Origin: Paramecium sonneborni
Lineage: Eukaryota; Ciliophora; Oligohymenophorea; Peniculida; Parameciidae
Reading direction: 5' to 3'
DNA: 64,000 bases
Assembly: GCA_905182985.1 (NCBI GenBank)
Contig: CAJJDN010000066.1
Location: forward strand, 153,076-217,075
The position numbers and the translations under genes are program-made. Shown here piece by piece: positions 35,678 through 48,700 of this stretch. Position 1 is the stretch's first letter. Every line of letters starts with the position of its first letter. Under the pieces are notes generated by a model. It saw only the letters and a program-made list of their open reading frames with translations, made no database searches and was not told the DNA's origin.

Positions 35678-38367
35678 TCATTTTTTAACATAGTCTGCTG
35701 AAAAACATATTACTGGTTTTCTTTTATTCATTAAAAGGAAATATCCAATCTAAGTTAGGTTAAACTATTTTATTAAATCCCCTGGGTATTAAACATATTA
35801 AATAAATTTTTTTAATATATTTAAATTTTGAAGAAAACTTTTCTCTTTGACTACTGAAAAGTTATCTTTTCTAAAATAAAACTTATATGATTTAGGACTT
35901 TCAAAATCTAAGTCATCAATATATTATTTATTTGATAGTTTTTATATAATCAGCAACATATCGCTAAAATATTTTTTAAACTGTTTGCTATCAAATTAAC
36001 ATATATTTTTGCATCTTTATTCCAAAATTTTTAAGGTCAAGTTACTTTATCTTTGTTCAATCAATTTCTCATATTGAACATATGTTTAAATTAAAAAATG
36101 AGGATAAACTTTATTTATTGATATTACTTTATTAACAAGACGCTAAAATTTTTTTTAAATCAATCTTTAATTTTGATCTTAGAGTGAAAAATATCTATCT
36201 CTTTTGATTTAGGTAATATTATTATTAATATGTTAAAAGGAAGTTGTTGATCTTATATTTTGCCTTTGTTAATGTTCTTCATCAATATTATGTATATGAT
36301 CAAATTTGTATAATTATAATAAAAGTGGATCGTCTTTTTATATTAATAAAGCTGATTATTCAAGTTTTTTTTTATCTGAAATTAATGCTTTTAGTTTTTT
36401 TTAAGTTCTTACATATGGTTTTCTAGATTATGTTTAGGGATATAGGTATTTTTTAATGATAAATTCCTTATTTGGAACATAAATAATTAATGGGCATTCA
36501 ATTAATTTGTGAGAATCCTTTCCACATGAAAAACAAGATACAGTAAAATATTAATAATCTTTGTAAAATATCATTTTATCTCTAATAGAAAAAAATAATT
36601 CTTAATCATCTGGATGCTCTTGTAAAATTTTAAGAAAATTCTTTCTTTTTAAAATCATAGCCTTAGTAAATCCAAGACTTTTATAAGTTTCTAAAGGTTC
36701 AATGCCCATAATAAAATTTTTAATTCCAATTGATGCTCCTTTATTAACAATTCCTAAATTAATTTTTCTACCTTATTACAAACAAATTTATATTTGACCA
36801 TCCTCTATATAATACAATAAGATATCATTTGGTGATTTCAAATCTTATTCTGGAGTTAGAAGTACTTCTTCAACTTCCTTAATTAGTTATCGTTTAAACT
36901 ATTCACTAAAAGGTATCTTAAATAATGTGCACTAATCAAATATTTTCTAATGAGCTTCACTAATTAATTATTGTCTCAAAAACTCAGATAAACTATCGAT
37001 TATCTCTTTCTCTTCTTCAGATTATGATATGACTATATTTTCCCAATAATATGTGAGATACTATCTGATCTACATTTATAAACCTGTAGACATTGAACTC
37101 TTATTCATATAAGAATTGATGATTCTTAGCTTTCTTTTTCTTTCCTCTGAAAAGGCTGACATTTCAGTGATTATATTTCCAACTGTATTTACACTAAAAG
37201 GTAATTAAATGCTTGAAATCATTATTAGAATAATTGTCACTATCTTCTCAATATTAGATTATGGAGTCACATCTCCATATCCAACTGTAAAGATTGTTAC
37301 TGCTGTATAATAAAATGATTATAGATATTATGTGTTCCAATGTTATTCAAACATATTAGTTGACATAATCCAACTCTGTCCATCATAATTATCAATACTA
37401 TATTTCCCAACCTAAATTATTTAATATCGTTTACCCAAAACCAAAAGCAAGAAAATAAATGAATCACATAAAATAAAAAAGCTATCAATTTAAATAAAGC
37501 AAATATAGATGATGCCTTTTTAGAGATATTCAATCCATCTTCATAATTTGTTGCATAATTTATTATTGTTTTGTGATGAACTAAAAATATCAGCAAACCT
37601 ATATTTATTAAATTATTTTCAATATCTAGTGATATATGGATAAATCTGTCAATTATAAAATAAATTAATAATTAAAGCACTGATAACCACTATAATCCAT
37701 AAGTATTAAATAAACTGTGTTTCACTATTTTGACTCTTGATGTTACAGCCTCTCCGTTTTAGAAATACACAGTATTTAAACTTATTAACAAATCAAAAAT
37801 TAAAATAAGCAGAAATAGTATTGAGATGTATTTAAAATCATGGAATATAAATTATTAATGAATCCAAGCTAAATCTATAGGGATTATATACAAAAAATAT
37901 AATCTTGCAACAACAGCTACAATATCCCATATCACTTTCATGTATTAACCAGGATGTATTAATGGTAACTTTTCTAGCTTATTCTTTAATATTTATTAGA
38001 GACTTATAAAAAATCTTAAATGTTATTAATTTAGTGGAGAAAATGTGGATGACTTTCTTTTTAAAATAAATTCATCCGAAGACCCATAATCTCCTATTAG
38101 AGACAAATGAAAATTTTTTATTTTTTTCACTTTCTGTATTTAATCCATCATATTATTTGCAAATTTCCTAACATAATCATTTTTCCTTTCATAATTGAAC
38201 TGCTTCTTCTCATTTGTAGGTTAAAGATAATAATCAGCTTAAAATGGGGATGTTCTTGGAAAAATTGATTTGCTACTGTTTACTTTTGCACTTAACAAAT
38301 TCAATTCACTCTATTCAGATAACAAATTTGCCTCAAATCCAGGGATTAGATTATTTTTTTATTTCAT
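35678..38367 (-). CDS. CNBD-type K+ channel with CCHC zinc knuckle, copy B
   Basis: Tandem paralogue of the channel at 32693-35289. The S1 region reads KVIWDIVAVVARLYFLYIIP and the pore reads FYYTAVTIFTVGYGDVTP. The zinc knuckle after the CNBD reads CFSCGKDSHKLIEC near 36500-36540. The C-terminus contains FIQYVQYPGDLIKQF, aligned with FLYYVFYPAQIIRQV of copy A. I place the start at 38367 because the frame beginning MKQKNNLIPGFEANLLSE reads without a stop into the S1 region; ATGs further downstream are out of frame. Coding sequence diverges clearly between copies, so the duplication is not recent. Exact introns were not all fixed. Confidence 0.85.
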
Positions 38368-38697
38368 ATATAATTTTAAATAAATATAATAAATTTTACT
38401 TTCTAAAACTTAAATGCGATATATCATTTAATTTATTAATTATCACTGTAGATCAAGATCAAAATTTTTCCTAAATTTGCTCCAATCTTCTCAATTCTTG
38501 TTAAAGATAAAATTAATTTTAATATAAAAATCATTACCAAAATATGGCTTTAAAATTTTATTAATTGTATTTGAAACATATTGTATCAAAAAAAAATCCT
38601 AAAATTCTTATTAACACAGTTTATAATTTATTTTTTTTTTAACATATAATCATTAATATAAAGAAATTTATATTCAACTCCCTAACAAAAATAGAAA
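38368..38697. other. gene-free AT-rich stretch
   Basis: About 330 bp between the start of K+ channel copy B and the stop of the acyltransferase gene. No ORF or repeat stands out; there are several poly-A/T runs. Confidence 0.4.
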
Positions 38698-39980
38698 TCA
38701 ATTTTTTAATTTCTCATTCTTTATAGATTGAGGCAATATTGATCTTAAACATATTTGGCTCAATAAATTAAGATTTGATTCTATAAAAACATAGCTAAAT
38801 GATGAAACTGTAAATATAATAAACGTTTGTACTAAAAATTAGAAAATAAATTACCAATAAAATTTGTAATTAATCCCAATTTTATAAAATTGTTGGCTAT
38901 CATAATTTAATAGAGAAAGTAATGACTTAAATAAATGCTAAATAAAAGTTTTGAAAATATTTAAAATAAATGCTCAATAAATTTTGAAGATTTAATCTCT
39001 AATATTCCTGAAAATACAATTCCTAAACATAATATTGGTCTTGATAAACATTAATAAATATTTTAAATTAAATCTGGTATAAATTCCTAGTATTCTTTAA
39101 TAAATATCCAGCCTATTAATGAAAAGATAATTGCAAAAAATGCCAATATTTTATAACTCATATTAGAATAACATTTGTTTTCATATTTAAAACCAGTAAT
39201 TATTCCTATTAAATAAGAGGACATTTTATGTTAAGGTTTTTAATAAAAATTATAGTAAAAGTTTTTATCAGTCATTGCATAAAAAGAAATCTTGAAATTA
39301 TTTTAAATGCAGATAATGATACTGTATAATGTCATAATAATAATTAAGATTACAATGTAATTTTGTAAATCTTTAATAGTATCAACTTTTTTTTATTTAA
39401 TTTTAGATTTAAACAAAACGGATTTCTAATATAATAATATATGTTTTACAATTAGATTAATAATTGGAAGAAATAAACACAAGAATATTAATGTTTAGAT
39501 TTCTACAGCTATGTACCAACTCCATTCAAAGCATCCAAATTTATTAAAAATATTGTGTGTCAAAGTAGTAAGATAGAAAATATTATCTAAACAAGTTTCA
39601 TTATATCCTATATTAGTAAATAATTTAGGTAATATGATGTAAATAATTAAAAGTATCCAATATAAAGGGTATATTCTAAATATTCTATCAATAATGATGA
39701 AAATGGCTTGGAAAGGAGATAAAATGAAATTTGGGTTATTTAATAGTTTTCTTGCAAGTAAGAAACCTGAAACAAGAAAGAATATATCAACAGCATATAA
39801 TGAGTTTATCATAATAATCATGAAATTGCTGTTGATAATATTCTGCCTATGATTTTATCCAATGATAATTGCATAATGACTAATAGAAATGGAAATCATG
39901 GCTAAAATTTTGAGGATATTAAGAGAGAACATCTGATTAGGTGTATATTGAATAAGACTTGAAATATTAGTTTAAATCAT
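38698..39980 (-). CDS. acyltransferase-3 family membrane protein (419 aa)
   Basis: This is a multi-pass membrane acyltransferase of the type seen in NRF-6-like and bacterial OafA proteins, which transfer acyl groups across or at membranes. The typical early motif is present: HYAIIIGQ, then AVDIFFLVSGFLLARKLL. Next come a RIFRIYPLYW segment and the FEWSWYIAVEIQ motif corresponding to the family W-x-L-x-x-E. About ten hydrophobic segments fill the rest. A 23-nt intron (GTAATTTATTTTCTAATTTTTAG, near 38851-38873) restores the frame near the C-terminus, and the spliced length is exactly 420 codons. Substrate unknown. No large extracellular N-terminal domain like that of nematode NRF-6 is present. 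Confidence 0.82.
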
Positions 39981-40113
39981 ATTATTAAATTAATTGATTT
40001 AGATTGTAAATAATGGTTAAGATGAAGAGCTACGATAAATGATATAAAATAAATTAAATTTGTTTTGAGCAATTAATAGTGTTTGTAAAAGAACGTGTTT
40101 ATTAAATAATTTA

Positions 40114-42520
40114 ATGATTAAAAATTACGGAGACAGATATCATCTTATTGATAAAAAAGCATTAGAAGATAAGAAGTTGGATAGAGATTAGCTAGTACAA
40201 TTTGTAAAAGAATCAGGAATAAGTGAAATAGGGAAAAATTATAATATTATATCAATAATAGGTAGTCAAAGTACAGGAAAAAGTACTTTGTTAAATTAGT
40301 TATTTGGAACAAAATTTGATGTTTAGAATAGATAATAGAGTGTAGGTTAAACAACAGTTGGTGTTTGGATTTCAAAAGATATTTAAAATAATATAGTTGT
40401 GTTAGATGTAGAAGGATCAGATTCTGTAGAGAGAAAATCAGGAGAGAATGTATATGATAATAATTAAAAAATTAGATGGTTGAAAATTAAACAGCATTAA
40501 TGGCATTAGCAATGTCACATTGTTTTATAATAAATGTTTTTCTAAATGCATTAGGTTAACATACAAGTTGTCAATTATCAATAATAAAAATCATTATGCA
40601 ATAGAATTTAAAATTATTTTAATAGGATACAGTTAAACATATTATTTTTGTTGTTAGAGATTGGGATGAAGATGCAAATTATGAAGAGGCATCTCGCAGA
40701 TTAAATGGTTATTTGTTAAATATTTGGAAAGAAATTCCTAAAGTATAAATTCAATTTAATACATAGCCTGATTAATATAGAGAGACTGATTTTAATCAAT
40801 TATTCAGGGTTTAAGTAGTTACATTAGTCTATTACAAAATGAAAAAAGAATTTGCTGAATAAACAAATGAACTTCATTCAAAATTAACGAATAATTAAGA
40901 TCCTAACTTTATATTTTCAAATTTTGATTATGAGAAAAACGTAAGATGGTCTGATATGCCATAATATTTATCAAATATATGGGAAGTTATTTCAAATAAT
41001 AAAGATTTAAATTTACCAAATGAAAAAATTTTAATTTCGAATATGAGATGTTAATAAATTAAATTAGAAGCATTAGAAGGTGTAAAATAGTTAAATGAAG
41101 TATAATTAATTATTTAAATTTAGGATTTATAAAATCGAGTAAGATCAAAGTATGTTGACCATTTTGGTTAAGAATGTTAAACAATTATGAATTTAGCTAA
41201 AAAAATATATGATAAAGATGCTAGAGATTATCATATTGAAGTTTATAAAGAAAAAGAGAAAGAATTGAAAGATGAATTAATTAATAAATTTTTTTCATTC
41301 TTTTAAAAATAAACAGAATAACTTAAACAATATTATATGGAATAATTAACAGATAATCTTGAAAAATTAAAAAAAGAAAGTAATTAATAATTTTATAGAT
41401 TAGGTATTTATGATTTACCAGATAGATTAAATGAGTTGGATTTATTAAAAGTAGAATTTGAAGAATAGTTAGGCAAATCTGTAATAGAGGTAGGATTATG
41501 GCATGAAGAAGATCATATAAGATTCTTTAGATAATAATTTGATAATAATACAAAGTCATTTGTTGAAGCTTAATTAGCAGCTTTTAAACAATAACTAGAT
41601 AATATAATTAAATCAGAATGTGATAAAATTGTAAGTTCATAAGTACTTAATATTTCACAAAAGTTTTGGTTGTAAATTGAAATCGATTATTATACTATGT
41701 TTTCTGATAAATATAAAAAATATGAGACTTTACTAATAGGATTGAGAGTATAATAAAAATAGGTTGAAGATTATTTAAATAAATTTGAAGAAGATAGTTT
41801 TTATAATTTAAAATAAGTAATAGCAGTAGCTAGTGGTAGATTTAAAGATTAATTATTTTAATAATTTAAGGCTTAATTTGTTAGAGCTGCAGATGGATAA
41901 CCAAGAAATTGGTAAAAATTAACCGAAGAAGAGATCTTTCATTTCTACTCTGAATCAAGAGATAAGGTTTTATCACTTTTAGAGATATTGAGAATTCGAA
42001 AAGTAAAATTCATTAAACAACAAGTTGCAATTAAATAAAAGGCTAAAACTCAATTAATTACTTCAGGTCCTAAAATTCAATATTAAATATCTTCAGATAC
42101 AGATTCTGATGATATTGTATTAAATGAAGTTTTTTATACTTAAATAAAAATGTAATTGAGTGAAGATATCGATGTCTAATATTAAGATGCAATTTAAAAA
42201 CATGTAATAATTACTACATTCTTAGAAATAAGATTTCCTTTAAAATATACCAAAACCCTTTTGGTTCTTATTGTTATTCTTCATGTATGATGATGTCTTA
42301 AGATGGATGGGCAATCCACTATTCCTATATCCAATCTTGATTATCTTATGTTTTATCGGATTTTGCATTGCTATAGGTAGAATATAATATATATATATAT
42401 AATTACTTTTTAGGTCTTCATAGCTTACCTAAACTAGCATTTTAATGGGTCTTTAGAACAATTAATTAGGCTGTCATTCCTTTAATATTCGGAGGAATTT
42501 CAAAATTAAAAGGAAGTTGA
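40114..42520 (+). CDS. SEY1: SEY1/RHD3-type ER-shaping GTPase (773 aa)
   Basis: This is a dynamin-like GTPase that fuses ER tubules, the counterpart of atlastin in plants, fungi and protists. The GTPase domain has [12 protein letters not shown] (G1), [12 protein letters not shown] (G3) and RDWDED (G4). The middle helical region contains [20 protein letters not shown]. The C-terminus has the two membrane hairpins starting [20 protein letters not shown] and ends [15 protein letters not shown]. Introns: 40450-40475 (26 nt), 42204-42225 (22 nt) and 42377-42413 (37 nt, with an AT-dinucleotide run). Removing them gives exactly 774 codons. The start is 133 bp from the divergent acyltransferase gene. 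Family membership is firm. Confidence 0.95.
42377..42413 (+). other. 37-nt intron with an (AT)n run in SEY1
   Basis: GT...TAG borders, and the exons on both sides join the second membrane segment in frame (CIAIG to LHSLPKL). The middle is a run of alternating A and T. It is the longest firmly placed intron I found in the window. Confidence 0.75.
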
Positions 42521-42555
42521 ATGATTATTTTAATAATCTATAATAAATATATTAA

Positions 42556-42960
42556 ATGCTAACTAAGAGTGCTAAAGGTGATTAATTACATTAAACTATT
42601 ACTACAGTATCAATCAAATCTTAAAATTAGATAAATTATAAATCACTTATTACTTCAGATAAAACCTCAGGTGATATCCCATAATATATCAAAACAAAAT
42701 GTAAAATCAAATTGCCCAAATAAAAACTTTATTTACCTTATTTACATAATAGAGAACCCTCTCTACCAACTATAAAGTCTCCTCTAAATAAATAATAACA
42801 ATTAAACACCATGAGTTGGATATCATTAATTTAAGTCTAAAATAAACCTAGAGAAAGATCTATTTCTAATGCAAATGAAACCTATTTTTAAAGAACAAGA
42901 TAAGTTAGCTTTTTGGAGAATCTTCTAAAACAACTTAATAAAAATAAAAAATTATCATGA
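42556..42960 (+). CDS. small basic hypothetical protein (134 aa)
   Basis: Intronless frame of 135 codons. The composition is hydrophilic, rich in Lys, Gln, Ser and Pro, with LPYLHNREPSLPTIKSPL and a C-terminal basic helix (FLENLLKQLNKNKKLS). It begins 35 bp after the SEY1 stop on the same strand. No family recognised, but the amino-acid balance is that of a real protein. Confidence 0.6.
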
Positions 42961-43132
42961 ATTCTTGATTAATACATTTAACTTTGTAAAATAGTGTTTC
43001 TGCTAAATGAACATAAGTTTTATATCCATTCAAAAAAAATTATTTTCTAATTCTTTATACAATCTATTTCAATTTATAGTAAATATTTATAAAAAATAAT
43101 TGATATAAAATAAATATAACATTAATACTTCA

Positions 43133-43974
43133 TCATTTTTTTGGAGATGGAGAACCACCATTTTCATTCTCATCCATTTAAAGTTTTTCTAGAAATTTTT
43201 CAAAATCTCTCATTCTAACTTTTACTGTTGAAATACTAGAAGTGGATCTCTGTGTTAAAGATCTATGTGATAAAAGCTTATAAATTTAGTAAGGATTATT
43301 ACTGATAATAAACTGCTATTTCGTTTTATTGATTTTTTATTTTCTGCTCTAAACAATCTACGAAATGTATTGAAATCCAAACTTTCATTTGAAACTTCTA
43401 ATTATTCCAATAATTCATCAATATCGAAATTCAAATCAAATTCATCTGATAGTATTTCAATAATTTTATTTTTATGTACGTAACCACTTGCATCAGGTTC
43501 ACCTCCTAATGCCACAAATGCATCAACTAAAATGATTATACAATCCATTACTAAATTCACTATATTGTATATATTCTTGGTTTTCCTTATCTTTGCAATC
43601 AAAATCTTTACAAACTCGAGTAATGTATAATAATGTTTAGAAATCAAGTTTTGTTGTATTTCTGTCTTCAATTTCTTTGAAAATTTTCTCCTTACAATTC
43701 TAATTTATTTCAAAACCAAATTCTTTAATAAAATATATCTAATACCTTTTAATAAATCCATCATATCATGATAGCTTAAGAATCCAACTTTATTTTAATC
43801 CATACGTTTGAACATTTTCATTAACTAATCAATTTCATTTTTTGGTAAATCACAACTTGTTGTGCATTTAAGTAAAGAATTATAATCTATCTAAACACTT
43901 TTGATATTGCTCTGATTAATTTTTTAGGAAGCTTATTGTTCTACAACTTGTAAACTATTCACATTATTATCCAT
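43133..43974 (-). CDS. four-EF-hand calcium-binding protein (255 aa)
   Basis: A calmodulin-superfamily protein with four EF-hand units, not all canonical. The first reads FKRMDQNKVGFLSYHDM, the second EIEDRNTTKLDFQTL. The third contains DAFVALGGEPDASGYVHKNK (loop GEPDASGYVHKN) and the last is degenerate. A Ser-rich tail ends GGSPSPKK. The DAFVALGG...SG core recalls axonemal EF-hand proteins, but I cannot name the family. Three introns (23, 25 and 26 nt) restore the frame, leaving exactly 256 codons. It is divergent from the coiled-coil gene at 44234. Confidence 0.8.
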
Positions 43975-44233
43975 TTCAAAAAAACAAAATTTTATATTAT
44001 TAAAACATTCAATCAAAACTGACAGTTCTTACTTATTTTATGAATAATTAAATATATTTGCTTATAATTTAATTGTTATCTCAGTTTTAAAAGAAAATAA
44101 ATAGATTTAGAATGATATTTATAAACATTTTGTAACTATACTAAGATATTTATCAACTAATGAATAATCTATTTATCTAGAATAATAATTTTATTGTTAA
44201 TTTTTAATCATAATTTTTATTATTAGTTTCTGT

Positions 44234-45331
44234 ATGTTAAAAGGAAATTAACTTAATGGAATTCCATAAAATAGTAGCAAAAACTTGATTAATAATTCTA
44301 CTTAATCAAATGGATAATCTTTAAGCAATAGATTTGGTAATTCTTATGTAATTGAATGTGAGAGAAAAGATTGTATGATAGTAAAATTACATGGAATACA
44401 GATGCAACATTAATTACTTCTTTTATAAAAAGATTTAGATAAATATAAAGCATTATATATGAATGAAAGAAAGAAAATAAATGATACATATAATGAAGTT
44501 GAAGAAATTATGGAAGCTCTTTAAAAAAAAGAAAAAGATATTAAAATTAAAGAGATAAAACTTTTAGAATTTGAATAAACTTTATTAAAAAAGAATCAGA
44601 AAAATGATAGCTTAAACGAAACTTTAAAAATTTTAAAGAAAAATTTAATTGATAAGGAATCTTAATTGGCAGAAAAAGAGAATCAAATTAATCTTTAGGC
44701 TAATAATCAAACTCAATTAATAGATGATTTAAATAATTTAAAAGATAACTTAGAATCTTCTGTCAAGTATTTAGAATAAAAAGAATCACAACTATTTAAT
44801 AATCTTTAGATGTTAAATCAATAAGAATAAGAAACATTATAAAGAGTTGAACATATCAACTAATTTATTTCAAATTCAAATCAACATTTATCTATGATGG
44901 AATCGATAGAATAATTATTCAAACAAAAAAACTTGAATATTGAAAATGTCAAGTAATCTGTAATTTAAAAATAAGAAGAATTATAAATGTATGAATAACA
45001 ATTACATTTAAAGAGTGTTTGTACATCATTGAATGAAGCTACTTTTAGAAAAAAAGTTGCATAAACTGAAAAAATAATTTAAAAAACACCTACTTAAGAA
45101 TCAAATAAAAAGAGCGCCATGATATCCAATACATGTAATACATTTTCAAATCAAAATGTGTATAAAATTTAACAAAATAAATTAATTTCCACAATAAGTA
45201 GCAGAGAAAATAGTCCAATTTCTAATAGAGACTCATTTAAAATAATTAGAAGGCCTTATTTCTAAAATTAGATGCCTATGTAAGAAATAAATAATTTCGA
45301 CATTAAATTTGACACTATAATATAAAATTGA
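44234..45331 (+). CDS. coiled-coil protein (365 aa), intronless
   Basis: The start reads MLKGNQLNGIPQNSSKNLIN; this earlier ATG is chosen because the one at 44255 runs into TGA within 11 codons. Coiled coil covers about residues 60-280, rich in Glu, Lys and Gln. The tail is Ser/Asn-rich and basic (SSRENSPISNRDSFKIIRRP). No intron is needed for 366 codons, which is unusual here. The stop at 45329-45331 is only 6 nt from the stop of the convergent small gene at 45338. Family unknown. Confidence 0.7.
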
Positions 45332-45337
45332 CTGTCT

Positions 45338-45550
45338 TCAACTCATCTTCTTTAATAATTCTTATGCTTTCTTATCTTTTAATTCTCTTTATTTAATTAT
45401 TTTCTTCTTCTATTATTCTAATTAATCAGGATTAACCATGTATGATGATACTATTTCTGCAATTAAAGTAGCCACTATATATGCACAAAATGAATATAAT
45501 ATCAAACCCCAGAAGCTATTTATAGAAGGAAAATAAGCAAAAATATTCAT
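45338..45550 (-). CDS. small single-pass membrane protein (70 aa)
   Basis: Intronless frame of 71 codons. Residues 14-38 form one hydrophobic segment (FWGLILYSFCAYIVATLIAE). The C-terminal half is a basic amphipathic helix (EQQKKKIIKQRELKDKKAQE). This layout is typical of tail-facing small membrane proteins, but no family is recognised. It is convergent with the coiled-coil gene. Confidence 0.65.
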
Positions 45551-45717
45551 TTCTAGAATAAATATTAATAATATCAAATTTTATTAAACTAATTTATAAA
45601 AGAAGTATTTTGATTAAAATAAGCATTAATATTTTTATTAAATACAAAATTATTCAAAAAAAATATGTTCTAATATTGATTAATTTTTGTTTTATTACAG
45701 AATTATCAAGCTTATTT

Positions 45718-48700
45718 TCAGGAATTATCAATATTAAATATTTATATTAATTTATTTCTAATCCTGATGCTTTTATTAAATATGCATTTATTATAAAAAG
45801 AAGAAACATTAAACTAAAAATAACAAAATATTTACATCCATCCTAACACATAGTAATAAATTAAAATTTTATCTACAATTAATATACTTGCTTTTTCATT
45901 TCCTTCTATCAAAAATTCCTAACTTTAATCTATTATTTACTAAATGTCTATTACAAACTAAATAAATATATTAATAAATAATCTTTAGCTAATTGTTTAC
46001 TTGATTAATTCTTAATCTATTTCAAAAAGTCCTGTTTAATTTTCTTATTCAAATTCACTTACTGAAAATTAATATATATGTTAAATCATTCCATTAACTC
46101 CTTCTTTTAAAAATTAATTATAGGATTCAATCTAAAATTATATTCCTATTTAATTTGTTGTACAAAATTGTAAATTATATAATAAACAATAATCTGAATT
46201 TAAAGAATCTAAAATCTAATTGATAGCAGATTAATCAATAAAATCATATTAAACTATTGATTCAGAAATATCTAAAATAATAGTCGGTAAATTATTAATT
46301 AATTTAAAATATTCTTAAATTATTTCAAATTATTCTGTTTTATTTCTAAAATTATTAACTAAGGGTTCAGTTTTAATGATTTATCCTAATGTTACACTTG
46401 AATCAACTTTTTATTAAAATAATAAGAATCGTTAATTTACAATTACTGAGGGTATATAAGATTAAAATAAATTTTAAAGTAAAATGAATCCACCAACGAA
46501 AAATAGAATAAAAAATGTTAAAATTAGAGCTTCAATAAAAATTAAAAATGTTTCTTGAAATACTTTTTCAATATTCTTTGTCCCTTATTTTCTTTTATTC
46601 TTTGTAGGGGAAATTTCTTTAATAATTAGATTTTATTTATGATTCCATAAATCATAAAAATTAAATTATTTCCATTATTAAGTTTTCCAACTATCAATAA
46701 TAATTGTTAAAGTGGCTATTTATTCAACTATTTCTTCTTAAGATAACCTTTAAAGTAATGTAACTAATTTAGATTTGAGACTTGATTTCATTGATACAAC
46801 TTTAAATATAAACGTAAATATGGTAATAATCATTAATAAACCAGTAATTAATATGACAATAAAGACATCACTCAATTTAATTTCTGCAAATTATTCATAC
46901 AATTATTCTGAGTAAATTAAAAATTTTTTGATCACATAGTATATTTATTCTTAGATATAAGAAGGTTATTTCTTAGCATTTAAAAAATCATATGTATTAT
47001 TAGTTAAAATGCTATTTCTAAAATAAGATAATTCATTTTCTTAAATGCGATTAAAATATGTGAAGCATTTCTCAAAATTTGAATCATTAGCTAATTGATC
47101 AAGATAGATACAGCTCTTTCTTTATAAATTTAATTAGTCATTAATTATAGTTTAAAATGATTCAGAGAGACTTAAATTTAAAGATTGCTTCAAAAGTGGA
47201 CTTAAGGTATAAATGTTTAATCCTTCCAAATAAGTAGATTATAACAATTAATAATTTGAAACAATTATATTATTTAATGATTAAATAGATTAGAGTTCAT
47301 CTATTTAATCTCTAAACTTAGTAAATTGATTCTAAACTAGTAAAGTATTTATGATAATATAAATTAAAATTAGAATTTCTAAAATCCAGGTTAGAGTTTT
47401 AGCATTAGTTAAAAATCTAATATTATTACTAGTGTCTACAATTTCTCTAATTAAATCAATTTAAAGAGAGTTAAATTTATACATATGTTATTTATGATCA
47501 TTTTAATCTATATCTTTAGATGTTTATAATGATTTTGATATGTAATCAGCATTATCATTTTCAACTTTATTATCATTATATTCTTAAATTGGATCCTATT
47601 TAAGTCTTGATATTTCTATCATATCTCTTTCTAATTGATTTAAAACATCATAATCTTTATTTACTTATTCTTAGACTGATAATTATGGTAAAACAAATTC
47701 AGTTTTTTACATAGATCCTCTAAATGATTGTTATCCAGATAATAATTATCTATGTGTTTATCTTTAGGTTAATATGAATGGTGTTTTTGATTAGTTTTAA
47801 CTGAAATTCATTTATTTAGATGAATTTTTATCTTAAACTCCTTCATAGTCCATTTCTGGATCATCAAACAACAACTTTTCAACTAATAATTATTAGTGTA
47901 AATTATTAAATATTTAAATTTCTCTAATTTAATGTCCTTCTGATGAAATAATATCAGACTATTCTAAATCTAATTATTATGATATAGTTAATGATAAAGT
48001 TTTACCACCTGATTTATTATTTTAAGAAGATGACATCAGAGTAGCAGGTGCATCAGATAATCTATAATCTTATATTTGTAATAAAAAATAGATCTTGTTG
48101 TAAATTTTTGACATTTAAATTGTATATGCTAATTCAATTTTTTATTTTATTTCACTAAATTTATATGTTGTTCTATTATTTAAAATAGTAGAAAATTTAA
48201 TTTAAAAATTTGGATCTAATAAATTGACTTAAATGTTATCAATCAAAAATTCATTATCTTCCTATTCTGATTCTGTTCTTTGATTTCCTAGTTTCATTTA
48301 GTTAATGATATACTAAGTTTGAATAATACATTCACTATTATTGTTTGGAAACTCCCAAAATGATCTTAAATTAATTAATTAGTAATTTTGTGAACTTTGA
48401 ATATTTTCTTAGAGTTATTTTAATTATTGTGGAATTTATGAGATATAATGAAGAATCTATCCGCCCTTTTCTATAATATCGAGAATTCTGTAATACTTTT
48501 AATTATTTTCAGATATTAAATCATTCATAACATTGAATAATTTTTGGGTGATTCCCATTATAATGCCATCCTAATCAAAAACTATATATTCAAAATACTA
48601 TGAAGATTATGTTAGTATTGCATATAATGTTATATCATCCATCCTCAAGGGATTATATAAATGAATATAACCTGGTAATATAAAATTCTTAGGAGTTTTC

